Below are positions 19,618-29,630 of a stretch of 64,000 bases of DNA, one piece after another. Positions within the stretch are counted from its first letter, which is position 1; every line of letters begins with the position of its first letter. The notes below the pieces were generated by a model. The model was not told the origin of the DNA, ran no database searches, and saw only the letters and a list, made by a program, of their open reading frames with translations. The position numbers and the translations under genes are program-made. Origin of the DNA: Oikopleura dioica. Lineage: Eukaryota > Chordata > Appendicularia > Copelata > Oikopleuridae. Location of the stretch: positions 11,230,501 to 11,294,500 of the forward strand of contig OU015568.1 of assembly GCA_907165135.1 (NCBI GenBank), in the 5' to 3' direction.

Positions 19618-21922
19618 TTAGACTTTGGGTCCTTTTGGTCCAGGTTCGTTGTAAAGAACTCGGCCGCTTCCGTTTCGAACGCAGCGAGTGATTGCAAGGA
19701 CAAGGCACAGAATAACGATAACAGAAATGATAGCAACAAGGATCCAGACCCATGCAGGAATCTTGATGTTGCCCATCGATGCGATAGAAACTTCGGGCTC
19801 GTCATCGTTTTGAGCTCCGTCGGCTTTTCGTGCGTCGGACACTTCGCCGTGATTCTTAAAATCATTAGCATTTTGAAACTCTCCAAAATTACCTGGACAA
19901 TTGGTTTTTGGGTGTTTGCTGGAAGGTGCTTTTTCTCGGGCTTGAAAGGTTATATAAATGTGCTTATAATAAAAGTATGGGTATTTACCTGAGATGGAGA
20001 AGTAGGAACATGGACTGGCTTTGGTTCGCTTGTTGGCATTGGAGATTTACGGTCTTCAGACTCAAACTCATCCTCAATTTCTTCAGCTTCCTCTTCACGG
20101 ATCTCTTCTTCGACCAGCTCGACGGCTTCTTCCGAGCTCAAATTGCCCTCGTCAATCTCGGGATCGTCCGATTGAGAATCCCGGTCGAATTCTTCATTTG
20201 TGTTCATGTAAGTCGTATCGTACTCGTCGCGGGGGAACTCTTCAGCTTCATCCAACACGTCAGGGGAAGCTTCAGTTTTGATTGGATTATCGTCAGCGAT
20301 GGGCTCGTGCGGGTTGAGGATATTGTTGATCTCGACCTTGCTCCATTCGTTGTTTTCAGCGGCTTCCTTGATAGCTTCTTCCGAATCGAAAGGACTAGGA
20401 TTACGTTAGTGCTAGTTATAGCTCGCAAAAAAAATAATTTTATAGTTTATGGTTAATTAAATAAGATAGCTTATTTACAATTTTTAAATAGAAAATTATA
20501 CATAATTCCAGATAAATAATAGTAAAACTTTTCAGAGTTGATCGCAGCGACGATTCCATTTGGTTTTGCACCCAAGTCCTCATCATCATTTTCCTCGGCC
20601 CCATCGCTAAAGAAGTATTAAGAAGTTGACTTAGGAGGATTATATTGTCAGTAATTCACGACAAGATTAATGTTTTACGTACCCAGAGAAAGACTCAAAA
20701 GTAGAATTGGCGATCATGCTTGACACGTCAGCATTGTCAGTTCGGCTAAAGAAAAACCATTACCGACAAGACTCTCCCGTTAGCAGATGAATTCACAAGC
20801 AAAAGATTTTGATTTTGAGAGGTTCATGATACAAGTACCTTGGGAATTCATCCTCTTCTTCAACTTCATCACAGATTTGTCCGCCACCCTCGAGCATTCT
20901 GCAGTTTGCTCCGTCGTTGCTGCTACTGTCACCATCTTCAGCTAGAGATCAAGTTATTTGGCAGTTCATAAACGAGAGTTATACAATCATCTCCAGTTTT
21001 CGAGCCTGACATGCTCGCTGGGTCAACAGTTGTGGTCTCCGCAACTGTTGTAGTAGTGGTTGACGTAGTAGTTGTAGTCGTTGTTGTTTCAGGAAGAGTT
21101 GTGGTAATAAGGACTGTAGTTGGGGGCGCTGGTGGGGATGGAGGGGAGGAAGGGTGCTTGACGCATCACCACGTCCATTGGGGTAGACAAAATGGGAGAT
21201 ACTTGGGTGCGCTTCGCAGGCTTCCAACCACTGTCGGCAGCCATTGCAGGTGTTCTCGATGTTATTCTAAATTTAATAATTTTAAAATGATCAATGTGGA
21301 ATTTGCACCTCAAATTGCCTCATACAATCAGCTGGGATGCCCTCACAAATATGTTTTGGCTTCATCTTTGGCTTATCAGGAAGAGTACAATCAGGCTGCT
21401 CAGTCTCGGGGTTGATCGGGCATTTACCCTTGCACTGCATCACGACGTCGTGTTCTTCAGTGCACATGCAGGGAAGTTCTTCAGCACCATTGTACTTGCA
21501 TTCCATCAAACCGCTTTCTTCGCCGTTGCAGACAAAGTCAGAGTAGTGAATCTTTCGACCTGTCTCGATCATCAAGTTTCCGATGTTTCCCTTGGAGATC
21601 TTGAAATAATTCGAAACCCATCCAGCTGACCGGAAACCCAAGCTCCTGCACGCAACCTCCGCCGCTTTTCTGTCGAAGCCACTTTCACAAATGGTTCCCC
21701 ATCTTCCACCGCTTACCATCTTATTATCAAGTTTTAACATGAATTCATGTATTTTTCTACCTCAAGACGACCATACTTTGAGTTACGGAATTTCTCTTGA
21801 CCTGGGTCGTTCGCATTCAATCTTATGCTCCCTACAATTTTTTAATATCTGTTTTTGTCTCATCTGATACCTTCAGGATCTGCATTTGCAAGGGCCAAAA
21901 GCCCGATACTGGCGAGCTTCAT
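19618..21922 (-). CDS. Single-pass receptor-like protein: SRCR domain, Thr-rich and acidic stalk
   Basis: Eleven exons (21871..21922, 21761..21831, 21309..21719, 21203..21266, 20985..21128, 20839..20941, 20683..20745, 20529..20606, 19989..20394, 19893..19940, 19618..19854) close to 558 aa. Signal peptide MKLASIGLLALANA; SRCR domain about 20-125 ('GRLEMVSGGRWGTICESGFD', 'AAEVACRSLGF', 'DFVCNGEESGLMECKY', 'HDVVMQCKG'); a Cys-rich segment ('CNGCRQWLEACEAHP'); a mucin-like run of Thr residues after a 74-nt intron with a long pyrimidine tract; about 250 residues of very acidic sequence; one membrane helix ('VWILVAIISVIVILCLVLAI'); and a 22-residue tail. Ligand unknown; SRCR domains commonly bind protein or microbial ligands. 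Confidence 0.85.
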
Positions 21923-22462
21923 CCTCGACCAATTTCTCTCTCCTTCTCAACGAACAAGGCCAACAAGCTTGGGTAGAAGAAAATTATCTTCTTTGGCAAG
22001 AGAATCCGCGCAAAGCCCTCTCTAATCCATTTTCGACGAGACGACCTTGCCACCCAACTCTCTGTCAAATTCCTGTTTTTCTTGATGTTACAATTATCCT
22101 TGATAAAATCTTCATCAAAATTAAATCCTCTTGAAATAAAAGAGTCTTGTCTTTTTCAATTGAATTAATGCTCCCTGCTGGGTAAACCTACTTCTGTGAT
22201 TTTATCGAGCTTGAAAAAATTCTCTCGCTGAACGCTTTATTCTTGAAAGAACTCTGTTTGCTGCTGCTTTTGGATTTGAAGAATTTATTGCATTGGGGAT
22301 GTTCAGATTAATCAAGGATCTACACCTCTTCAATTGGATTTATAATCCAAATTTATTGATCAAGGACATAGAAAAGATAAAAGATTTCAATGGCGAGTGT
22401 TGATGTGACAGACACATGTTTACAGAGCAAGGTTTTCTGTCGAAGTATTGAGCGAAACATAC
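21923..22462. other. Intergenic / probable 3' UTR of the split membrane-protein gene
   Basis: No gene established. On minus, a possible extra 3' exon (donor GTGAGT at about 22464, acceptor near 22433) would extend the split gene by some 37 codons, but its 30-nt intron is short. An AATAAA (minus) occurs near 22345. Confidence 0.35.
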
Positions 22463-22642
22463 TCACGGATTATTTCCGGGATTTCTGTATTTTTCTCGAA
22501 CGCTTGAATTTCTTCGCAGGATTTCAAAATAGCTGATAAGAGTTTTTGTTGATGATTCTAAAAGTTGATGAAAAAAGAGAAACTCTTTCTTGTTTGCATC
22601 GAAATTGCAGATTTCCTCGATTTCCAAACCACAATTTAACAT
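22463..22642 (-). pseudogene. 3' fragment of the split membrane-protein gene
   Basis: Open minus-strand frame reading 'CGLEIEEICNFDANKKEFLF' and 'STKTLISYFEILRRNSSVRE', to a TGA at 22463-22465. It lies directly beyond the left arm of the foldback element. If the element is removed leaving a single TTAA, the reading frame of the upstream exon (ending VSVAKL) runs on into NCGLEIEE without shift or stop, so this is most simply the displaced C-terminus of the gene at 23577-24718. Confidence 0.6.
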
Positions 22643-23641
22643 AAGTCATCCCCTTGTTACCAGGATAAACGTTGGCGAAAATCTGAATTTAGCAGGATAA
22701 ACCCCTAGCAAACTTGCCCCCACGTTAGCAGGATAAACTTTGGCAAAAGGGCTCATTGTTAGCAGGGTAAACTTTGGCACTCAATTAACAGGGTAGCGTG
22801 AATCATCCGCGCTCGCCCGGAGCGTTACGTAACTGTTAGCCCGAGGAGGACCCAACCTGTTGGAAGAAAATGCGAAAAATGAAGAATATGAGAAAATGAA
22901 AATTTTCACTTAAAATTTCCATGAATTGCAAGTAAACAATTTTATCATTATTATTTAATCTCTTTCTAATATCATAAAAACTGCTAAATAACTCTTCCTA
23001 ATGAATAAATAACCGCTTCTATTAGTTAGTAAAAATTTTGGTCTTTAAGACCAAAAGAGAAAGACGGTATTTTTACGATTCTTTTCAAAAGAAAAAGCTG
23101 CTTTATGTATAGTGTTGAAAGAATTCACTGCAAAAAATTATCTTTTTTAATATTCATAATAAATATACTGTATTTTGAAATATCAAAGAAGGCAGATTCT
23201 ATCAAATATTTATCCAAACATAAATTTGTAAAAATATCGTCTTTCTCTTTCGGTCTTAGTAGCGGTTATTTATTCGTTAGAAAAAGTTATTTAGCAGTTT
23301 TATGATATTTGAAAGAGATTAAATAATAATGATAAAATTGTTTACTTGCAATTCATGGAAATTTTAAGTGAAAATTTTCATTTTCTCATATTCTTCATTT
23401 TTCGCATTTTCTTCAAACAGGTTGGGTCCTCCTCGGGCTAACAGTTACGTAACGCTCCGGGCGAGCGCGGATGATTCACGCTACCCTGTTAATTGAGTGC
23501 CAAAGTTTACCCTGCTAACAATGAGCCCTTTTGCCAAAGTTTATCCTGCTAACGTGGGGGCAAGTTTGCCAGGGGGTTATCCTGCTAAATTCAGATTTTC
23601 GCCAACGTTTATCCTGGTAACAAGGGGATGACCTATGTTAA
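22636..23641. mobile_element. 1-kb foldback (long inverted repeat) element at TTAA
   Basis: Left arm about 22636-23076 and right arm about 23228-23641 are inverted copies of one another (about 90% or better by eye, with small indels), separated by a loop of about 150 bases. The ends read TTAACATA and TATGTTAA, with a further TTAA at the right flank, fitting a TTAA target duplication as in piggyBac-type elements. The outer 230 bases of each arm contain four to five spaced units of the type GTTAGCAGG(A/G)TAAACTTTGGC. There is no transposase; non-autonomous. Confidence 0.85.
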
Positions 23642-24718
23642 TTAATTTAGCAACTGAGACGCCAACTTCAGTTTTCCATATTTTCGTTTCCTCGGAGAAT
23701 CTTAGAAAGTCGAGGACCTCTTGGCAATCTACATTCTCTGAGATATTCAGGGGTAGTTTGAGAAAAAGCTCCAGGATTCTAAGGTATTTTGCAGCAAGAT
23801 TTTCCATTGTTTGAGACTCTTTTTGAAGCAAGTAATTGATGATTGAAAATAATCCTATCATGGATTTATTCGAAGTAATGCTTTAAAATAAACCCGAAAT
23901 AAAGCCAATTCCTGTGAGCGCATTTTGTTCAGAAGTCGAAAAATAGATCTCCATCTTGTCAATCTTGAATCTGTTGCGGCTTTGAAAGTAAGCACTTTCT
24001 TTGACCATCAGCTCAATATCTTCAAATCTGAGTGGCATCGATGAGCCACCTCCAAGAGGACATGTTCGAATAGCTGATGAGTAGTTTTCGATGCGGAAGT
24101 TCGTATTTATTATTCGAATAGGTTGTTTCTTCAGAATAATTAAAGTTCCATTTTCGGCTAGATTCTTGTTTCCTTCTATCGATAGTTTTTTTGGAATCGT
24201 GCGGACTTCTGAAAAGGTACCGAATACGTCAAAGAAGAGCTTGGCTAGCTCTGGGTCAGCAGATTGAACTACCATCTTGAACCAGTCAGATAAGTTTTCA
24301 ACGAAGGAAGCGTGAAGAGACTTGTTGTTCTGGCTTGAGTAGATCAGATAATCAAAAATTTTCGGTTCCCTACGATAATTAATTTAAGAACTAAAAAAAA
24401 TCATGCTCAGACTACTGACCTGTATTCAATCGAACATTTGATGATACTTTCCCAGTCAATAGTTTTATGGTACGAGGTCAAAAGGCCAAAGCAGCTGGCA
24501 TTCACTTTGAACATCCAAGGAGCCCCTCCTTTTATACACCTCAAAAGCTCATTTGTCGGATTCCATTTCTCTTCGATTTTTCCAGTTATATTTTTGTTCT
24601 TTCTCTCTTGTGCAGCGACGAAACCAACAACAATAAAAGTCGCAATCCATGATTGAAAGTAGATCGAAATAAATGCAATTATTGCGGGAGGTAAAAATCT
24701 GTAAACTTTATCTTGCAT
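23577..24718 (-). CDS. Membrane-anchored protein truncated by foldback insertion
   Basis: Exons 24420..24718, 23894..24369 and 23577..23854 give 350 aa; the last 24 residues come from the foldback element before its stop. An N-terminal pair of hydrophobic stretches ('FLPPAIIAFISIYFQSWIATFIVVGFVAA', about 8-36) is followed by a soluble part of about 290 residues with 'GGAPWMFKVNASCFGLL' and 'CPLGGGSSMPLRFEDIEL'. I do not recognise the family. The original C-terminus appears to lie at 22463-22642 on the far side of the element. It is the last gene of the CCDC25-RNF14 train, 60 bases after the preceding stop. Confidence 0.65.
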
Positions 24719-24777
24719 TTTAATTCTTTTAACTGAGGCTTTCCTTTGTCTTCTGAAGCGTTAAAAAGCGAGTTGAA

Positions 24778-25461
24778 TTATGTTTGCCAGATCGGCGCAT
24801 AGTCATCGCCCCTGCGGATCTGCTCGGGAGCCGTCGGATGCCCTCGGGAGAGAATCAAAACAACGAAAGGAGCTTCAATATTTTCAAGCGCCTGAAGAAT
24901 TTAATTTTGAGCAGTAATTTTATTCAGAGAAGCATGCATAGTTGGAAGACCAGACCAAAGCTCGATGTAGGGTTCAGAAACTTCGAAACCAGGTAAAGGA
25001 GAATTCTTGAGCGCGAAGCAGAGCGATGTTATTGCCTGACAACCTTCTGGTCCGATTCCGTGAAAGACTGAATTGCTTCCTTATAATAAGTCTCGAATGC
25101 GTAACAAACCTCTGAAAGGATCCTTGGAATTCTTATTTTCACTATCCTTTCTTTGTCTGCCAGTCTGGTTGTTTTCTGCTTTCGACAGGTTTTGTAAGTT
25201 TTCCAAAATACTTTTCAGCTCATCAGGGTGCAAAATGTACCGATCACATTTTCTACGAGGCGCGTTTGGCGGTAAATCCATTCTTCAAAAATATATTTGC
25301 AATCATTTTTTTGAACTGTATTCTTTTTATTTCGAGGTAGGGTCAAAGCGATTAATATAAGAATCGAGAAGTGATGGATTATCAAGAACTCTTGTTGCTC
25401 TGTCTGGATGATGATGACAGAGCACGCCAATTTTTAAGATATCTCTGTCTTCAAGTAGCAT
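24778..25461 (-). CDS. Uncharacterised 186-aa protein with non-canonical introns
   Basis: Exons 25334..25461, 25110..25282, 24934..25079 and 24778..24891. Only the middle intron is GT-AG. The first must be GA-AG (51 nt) and the third GC-AG (42 nt) to keep one frame: each removes an in-frame stop and has the genome's usual intron length. The protein is soluble, beginning 'MLLEDRDILKIGVLCHHHPD', with 'ILHPDELKSILENLQNL', 'SVFHGIGPEGCQAITSLCFA' and 'APFVVLILSRGHPTAPEQIR'. Family unknown. Gene spacing (116 bases from the DnaJ gene, 60 bases to the next) fits an operon. Confidence 0.55.
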
Positions 25462-25577
25462 CGCTTTATGCTTATTTCTAATATAATTTCGATATTGGAC
25501 AACGAGTTGTTTTATTGAAAAGTTATATTTTCTTCTTGTCTTTTACGGGGTATTCAGAAGCTCAGAAAAACTTCAAT

Positions 25578-26174
25578 TTAGTAAGTTTGTGTACCCTTCT
25601 TGATCTCTATAAGAATTTTTGTGAGTTCTTCTTCAAACGGAACTGCAGGTGTTGCATCTAAGGGTTCTAGTCTCACTGTCTCTTCTTTAGCTTTATCCTT
25701 CACATAGCCGATAAATCGGAACAAGCCAAAAACCAGCAGACAGGGAATAATCACATATCCACCGACATTATAGCCAAATTTATGCTCCCCGTCTTTTCTT
25801 CTCTCGTAAGCAGTATGTTGATCTTTTTGGTACGCTTTTTCGTATTTTGAATCGGGATTGTACTTTCGCTGCTGAAAGTTGCCAGGTTCGCGGACTATTT
25901 CTGCTTTTGCTGGATTTTCCAAAATCTCTGCGGCCTTTTTTAAATCCCTGAATTTCCCCGCACTTCCAGTTTGTTGATTGTCCGGGTGGTATTTTTTCGC
26001 CTTTTCAAGGTATGCCTTCTTGATTTCTTTCTGCGAGCTCTGCTTTGGAATGCCTAAGAGACGCTCTGCCTAAATTTCCTGACGCTACAAATTTGAAAGA
26101 ATGACGCTTACTTCTGGAACTGAAAGTTGCCTGCGAGAAAGCACGGTTGCGGAAGGAACTTTTACGAAACGCAT
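25578..26174 (-). CDS. J-domain protein with membrane helix (paralogue of 1733-2450)
   Basis: Exons 26112..26174 and 25578..26069 give 184 aa. A presequence-like start (MRFVKVPSATVLSRRQ) precedes the J domain ('LLGIPKQSSQKEIKKAYLEK', 'AKKYHPDNQQ' with HPD, 'FRDLKKAAEIL'), then 'KYNPDSKYEKAYQKDQ', one membrane helix at about 115-135 ('VGGYVIIPCLLVFGLFRFIG') and an acidic tail. Shared intron position (after VPE/before the J domain), HPDNQ wording and the KYNP motif mark it as a paralogue of the DnaJ gene in the first gene train. Likely an Hsp70 partner at a mitochondrial or ER membrane. Confidence 0.8.
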
Positions 26175-26288
26175 ATCGAGCCGATTTCGTTCAATCTCAA
26201 TAATACTTGATTTTTTTTATTTTATCCGAATTCGTTTTTTTACAGAAATGGAATCAAAAGGAACTGTGATGAGATAGAATACAAGTTT

Positions 26289-27726
26289 TTACATTACGAG
26301 GTCAAAATATTCGCCAAGATCGTCCATCGTTGCCCCTTCAAAAAGCCTGCCAAAGCACTGCGAATTGTTCGAGTTAAAATGAGAGTATGGATTTGCTCGA
26401 TCAACGATGCGACCGCACAAGTAGCAAAAGTAGGTCTAAAAGGAATTAGAAGTGATCCGATGCGGGAAAGTTTTTAACATACCCCGCAAGTGCCGCAAAC
26501 CATCTTGTTGCAGCCATCAGACTTGATGATTGCCTGATTACATTTTGGACACGGGACGGAATTTTCGCGGATAAAAGCCATGCTCTACAAATTTCAATAC
26601 TCACCAGGAAAAATGGATTGGTCTTACCTTGTGTTGTTCAACAATTGTCGAAATATTCCTCCCGTATCTATCCATCAATGCTTTGACCTTCTTTTTATCT
26701 CCCGATTTTTCAGCTTCTTCGTATTCCGCAATTATCTTTTTCGCTTCTTTCGAATTGACGGGGCAGGGCGCAGGAAAATGCGAGGAGCGGAAGCAAAGAT
26801 TGCAAAACGCATACTGGCAAACAGAACACATGCAGATTCGATCTTCCTTCGAGAGAATAATACTTGGCATTCTACAGCTCGGTCTTGGACAGTAAGCGAT
26901 GTCGTCCATTCCATCGAGGCCCTTCTGAAACATCAACTGCTCGAATCGATCAAACAGCTCTTTCGAGACACAATCTTTGAGGATACTGTAGGCGACTGCT
27001 TCTCCACAATGAGGACACTTGAGCGCTAGAACCGTGCCTTCCGTAATCATCACTTTGAAGAACTCGCCAAGACACTCTCTGCAGAAAATGTGCCCACAGG
27101 AAAGGAGCTCGCATTTTGATCCTTGTTTTGAAGTTAAGCAGATTTCGCAGTCGGCGTATTTTGAATTGAACTCTTGCTTCTTCGTATTTGAATTGTAATC
27201 GATCAAGTTAGCGAACATTGACGCGCCGTCTCTGTATTCTGATCGAAGAATGTTTCCAGATTCGAGCTTTTTAACCGTGTTCTTTTGAATTCTTTCGATT
27301 ACCACGCCTTCTGACAGCTCAAGGGCTTCGTAAAGCTCATCTTGAATCAAATTAATCCAGAGGAAAAGTACTTCTGTATCTTCTTCGAATGCGTCCAGAA
27401 GAAGATCATGAAGCTTCTCGAGCTTGTCGGTCCCTAGCCAGGAGCAGGAAAGAGTAAGAAGAGGCGGCAGAGTCTCTGGATATTCTTTTCGCAAGTTGAC
27501 TTTGAGCGATATCGGGGGCAAATGAGACACTTTGATTTCAGATTCTTCGAATCGCACTGTCACATCTTCTTCGAGAACAGTTTTTATCGAGATTATTCCT
27601 GTTCCTCGCTCCTCATTCATGTAAAAATGGTCGTAAATTGACTGAAAGTAAAGTTAAATAATTATCCAAGAAGGCAACTGTTACCTCAAGTGCGAGTATT
27701 TCATCCCTTTGCCGCTCCGATGCCAT
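26289..27726 (-). CDS. RNF14: RNF14/ARA54-type RBR E3 ubiquitin ligase
   Basis: Exons 27685..27726, 26628..27641, 26483..26584 and 26289..26435 give 434 aa. An N-terminal RWD domain (about 1-125, 'LPPISLKVNLRKEYPETLPP') precedes RING1 ('CEICLTSKQGSKCELLSCGH', 'FCRECL'), the IBR ('CPRPSCRMPSIIL', 'CSVCQYAFCNLC') and RING2 ('CPKCNQAIIKSDGCNKMVCG', 'YFCYLCG'), then the typical 'ANPYSHFNSNNSQCFGRLF' end. RBR ligases pass ubiquitin through a RING2 cysteine, which lies in the 'DGCNKMVC' stretch here. RNF14 family members act in transcription co-activation and in clearing stalled ribosomes. Confidence 0.95.
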
Positions 27727-27790
27727 TCTGAAAATTGAGCATATCAACTTTGAATCGACGAGTGGCGGAATTTTAGACTTTCTATTTTGG

Positions 27791-28051
27791 CTACTCTTCC
27801 GATTCCACCGATTCCTTCTTTCGTTTCTTGTCCGCTGGAGCGTCTGGATTTTCTTTTTCTGCCGCCTTTTCTATCTCGCAATATTGTGTCATTTTCGCAT
27901 TGATTACTTCGCGTAGCTTATCCATCGCTTCCGATAAGAGGCCTTCTTTAGACACCTAGAAATTAAGTTGATCTTGGTCAAGTTGCTGAAAAATCTCGTT
28001 TACCTCGAATTTATCTTCGCCGTGCTTGGATTTGATACTTGCTTTTAGCAT
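27791..28051 (-). CDS. Small acidic/basic protein, GON7-like layout
   Basis: Exons 28004..28051 and 27791..27955 give 70 aa. An N-terminal 'MLKASIKSKHGEDKFEVSKE' leads into a single amphipathic helix ('GLLSEAMDKLREVINAKMTQ') and a disordered tail rich in Lys and Glu. The order strand, 'GLLS' helix, acidic disordered tail recalls GON7 of the KEOPS complex, but the match is by layout only. It lies 65 bases upstream of RNF14 and 150 bases downstream of CCDC25. Confidence 0.5.
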
Positions 28052-28202
28052 TCTAAAACGATGGAATGATCAATAAAGAAATGCGTCTTCTTGAGTAGTA
28101 GATTGCAATAAAGAGAACCTAGTGAACATTTCTTGAGTTGGACATAAACTGAACTAAAGCGATCAAAACGATCCGGGCAGGAAAGATGAATCATCTTCAA
28201 TC

Positions 28203-28976
28203 TCACATAAAATCGTCGGAATCATTGTCGGAGTCGTTGTTCGTCGTCGCGGGCGGATCATCTTCAAAGAGTCTATCGTATGACTTTTCGTATCTTTCCT
28301 TCTCGCATTGCAGCTTGAAGGCCTTTTCTTTCTCAGCTGCGTCTTTCGCCTTGGCTTTTGCTCGGCGAGGACTTCAGCGTCCCGGGCGAGTCGTTCCGCC
28401 TGCAGATCTGGCTTCATGTCCTCTGAGCGCGTCTTTTCGATCTTTTTCACGATGTCGTTGTTTTTCTTCACGGTGATGTACTGAAGAAACAAATAATCAC
28501 AAGATTACTTTTGAAAATATATACTTTGCAGCGCTTGTGATTATGATAGCCAATTTGACCGACGACCATGTCCGCAGTCTTCTTCAAATTCTCCCAAGGT
28601 GTATAGACGATTTTCGTTTCAGACATTTTGCAGCCCTAGGATTTAGTTATCGATTAACCTTTCTGTTTTTATCGGACCTTGATTGAGTTGGCCTTGACCA
28701 AAGATGCGCATTCCTCGACCACTTCTTGTGGAACGCTCTCAAAGGTCTCACCTCTTGGAAGGCGGAGATAAACGTGAGCAGACGATAAATCTAAGACGAA
28801 GGGAAATAATTCTAGTGGTGGAAAGGAAGCAAAAGAGTACCGTCAACGTGAAACCACAAATCTTCGGGCCATCCGTTGTGAATCAGCGCCTCGTTCTCAA
28901 ACTTATCTCGCCCCATGTAAATAATATATTTCTGCGCCAAGTCCGGCCTCGATTGACATGTGAAATAAAAAACCAT
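28203..28976 (-). CDS. CCDC25: CCDC25 (NFACT-R domain), with apparent frameshift
   Basis: Exons 28841..28976, 28678..28790, 28525..28635 and 28203..28480. '[15 protein letters not shown]', '[20 protein letters not shown]', 'DLWFHVD', '[14 protein letters not shown]', '[20 protein letters not shown]' and '[14 protein letters not shown]' follow CCDC25 closely (NFACT-R/DUF814 domain, about 1-150). In the last exon the reading frame changes near 28350-28375: the 5' part reads to 'AERLARDAE', the remainder makes sense only two bases out of phase ('[17 protein letters not shown]' to '[10 protein letters not shown]'). Summed exon length is two bases over a multiple of three. Either a 2-base assembly error or a real mutation. 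Confidence 0.88.
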
Positions 28977-29630
28977 ACTACAAAGAATAAACAAGCTCAA
29001 CATTTGAAGATTCTGTATTTATTGCTTTTTGAAAAACATTTGATAAGAAAATATTGACTGAAAATTGCAACTTGCAACTGTAATTGAAAGAAATTCGGAT
29101 AAAATGAATAAATACGATACTATTCCTCGAAACGAGTAAAGTGTTTTTTCTTGATAAATGTTGTAATTTTTGTAGCAGTCTTTGGTTGTTGAAGACAAAA
29201 CAGTGGAAAAAGAATGCAGTTGAAAATAGAACAGTCCAGATGAACGAAATTTGAAATGTGCCATTTCAAATGGCTCATTTTTCGGCGTAGTTTTTTATAA
29301 AAAGCGTTATGTTCTGCAGAAAATCTTGTACTCAGTACTGTATACATTCAGTCGGATAAGTTTATAGAAAATGTAATAAAATGGCAAAAGGTAATCCCTA
29401 CACGCTAATTGAATACAGTAAAAACCAAGAAACGGGTGCTTTTTAGTCCCGGAATCGCGCAAAAAGCGACCGAAATTTGGATTTTGAAGTTGTAGCGCGA
29501 AACCAAAAAAAAATGGGCCTTCAAGCTGAATAAAAAAAAGTATTAAAAAATAAGGCACGGGTACGAAAGTGTATGAAACGGAGATTTTGATTTTGAGGGT
29601 TGATTTTTTCTTTCGATGCCGGGATTTTTC
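28977..29630. other. Intergenic, probable 3'/5' UTRs
   Basis: Between the CK1 stop and the CCDC25 start. AT-rich; short open frames have random composition. No repeat or RNA gene recognised. Confidence 0.5.
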
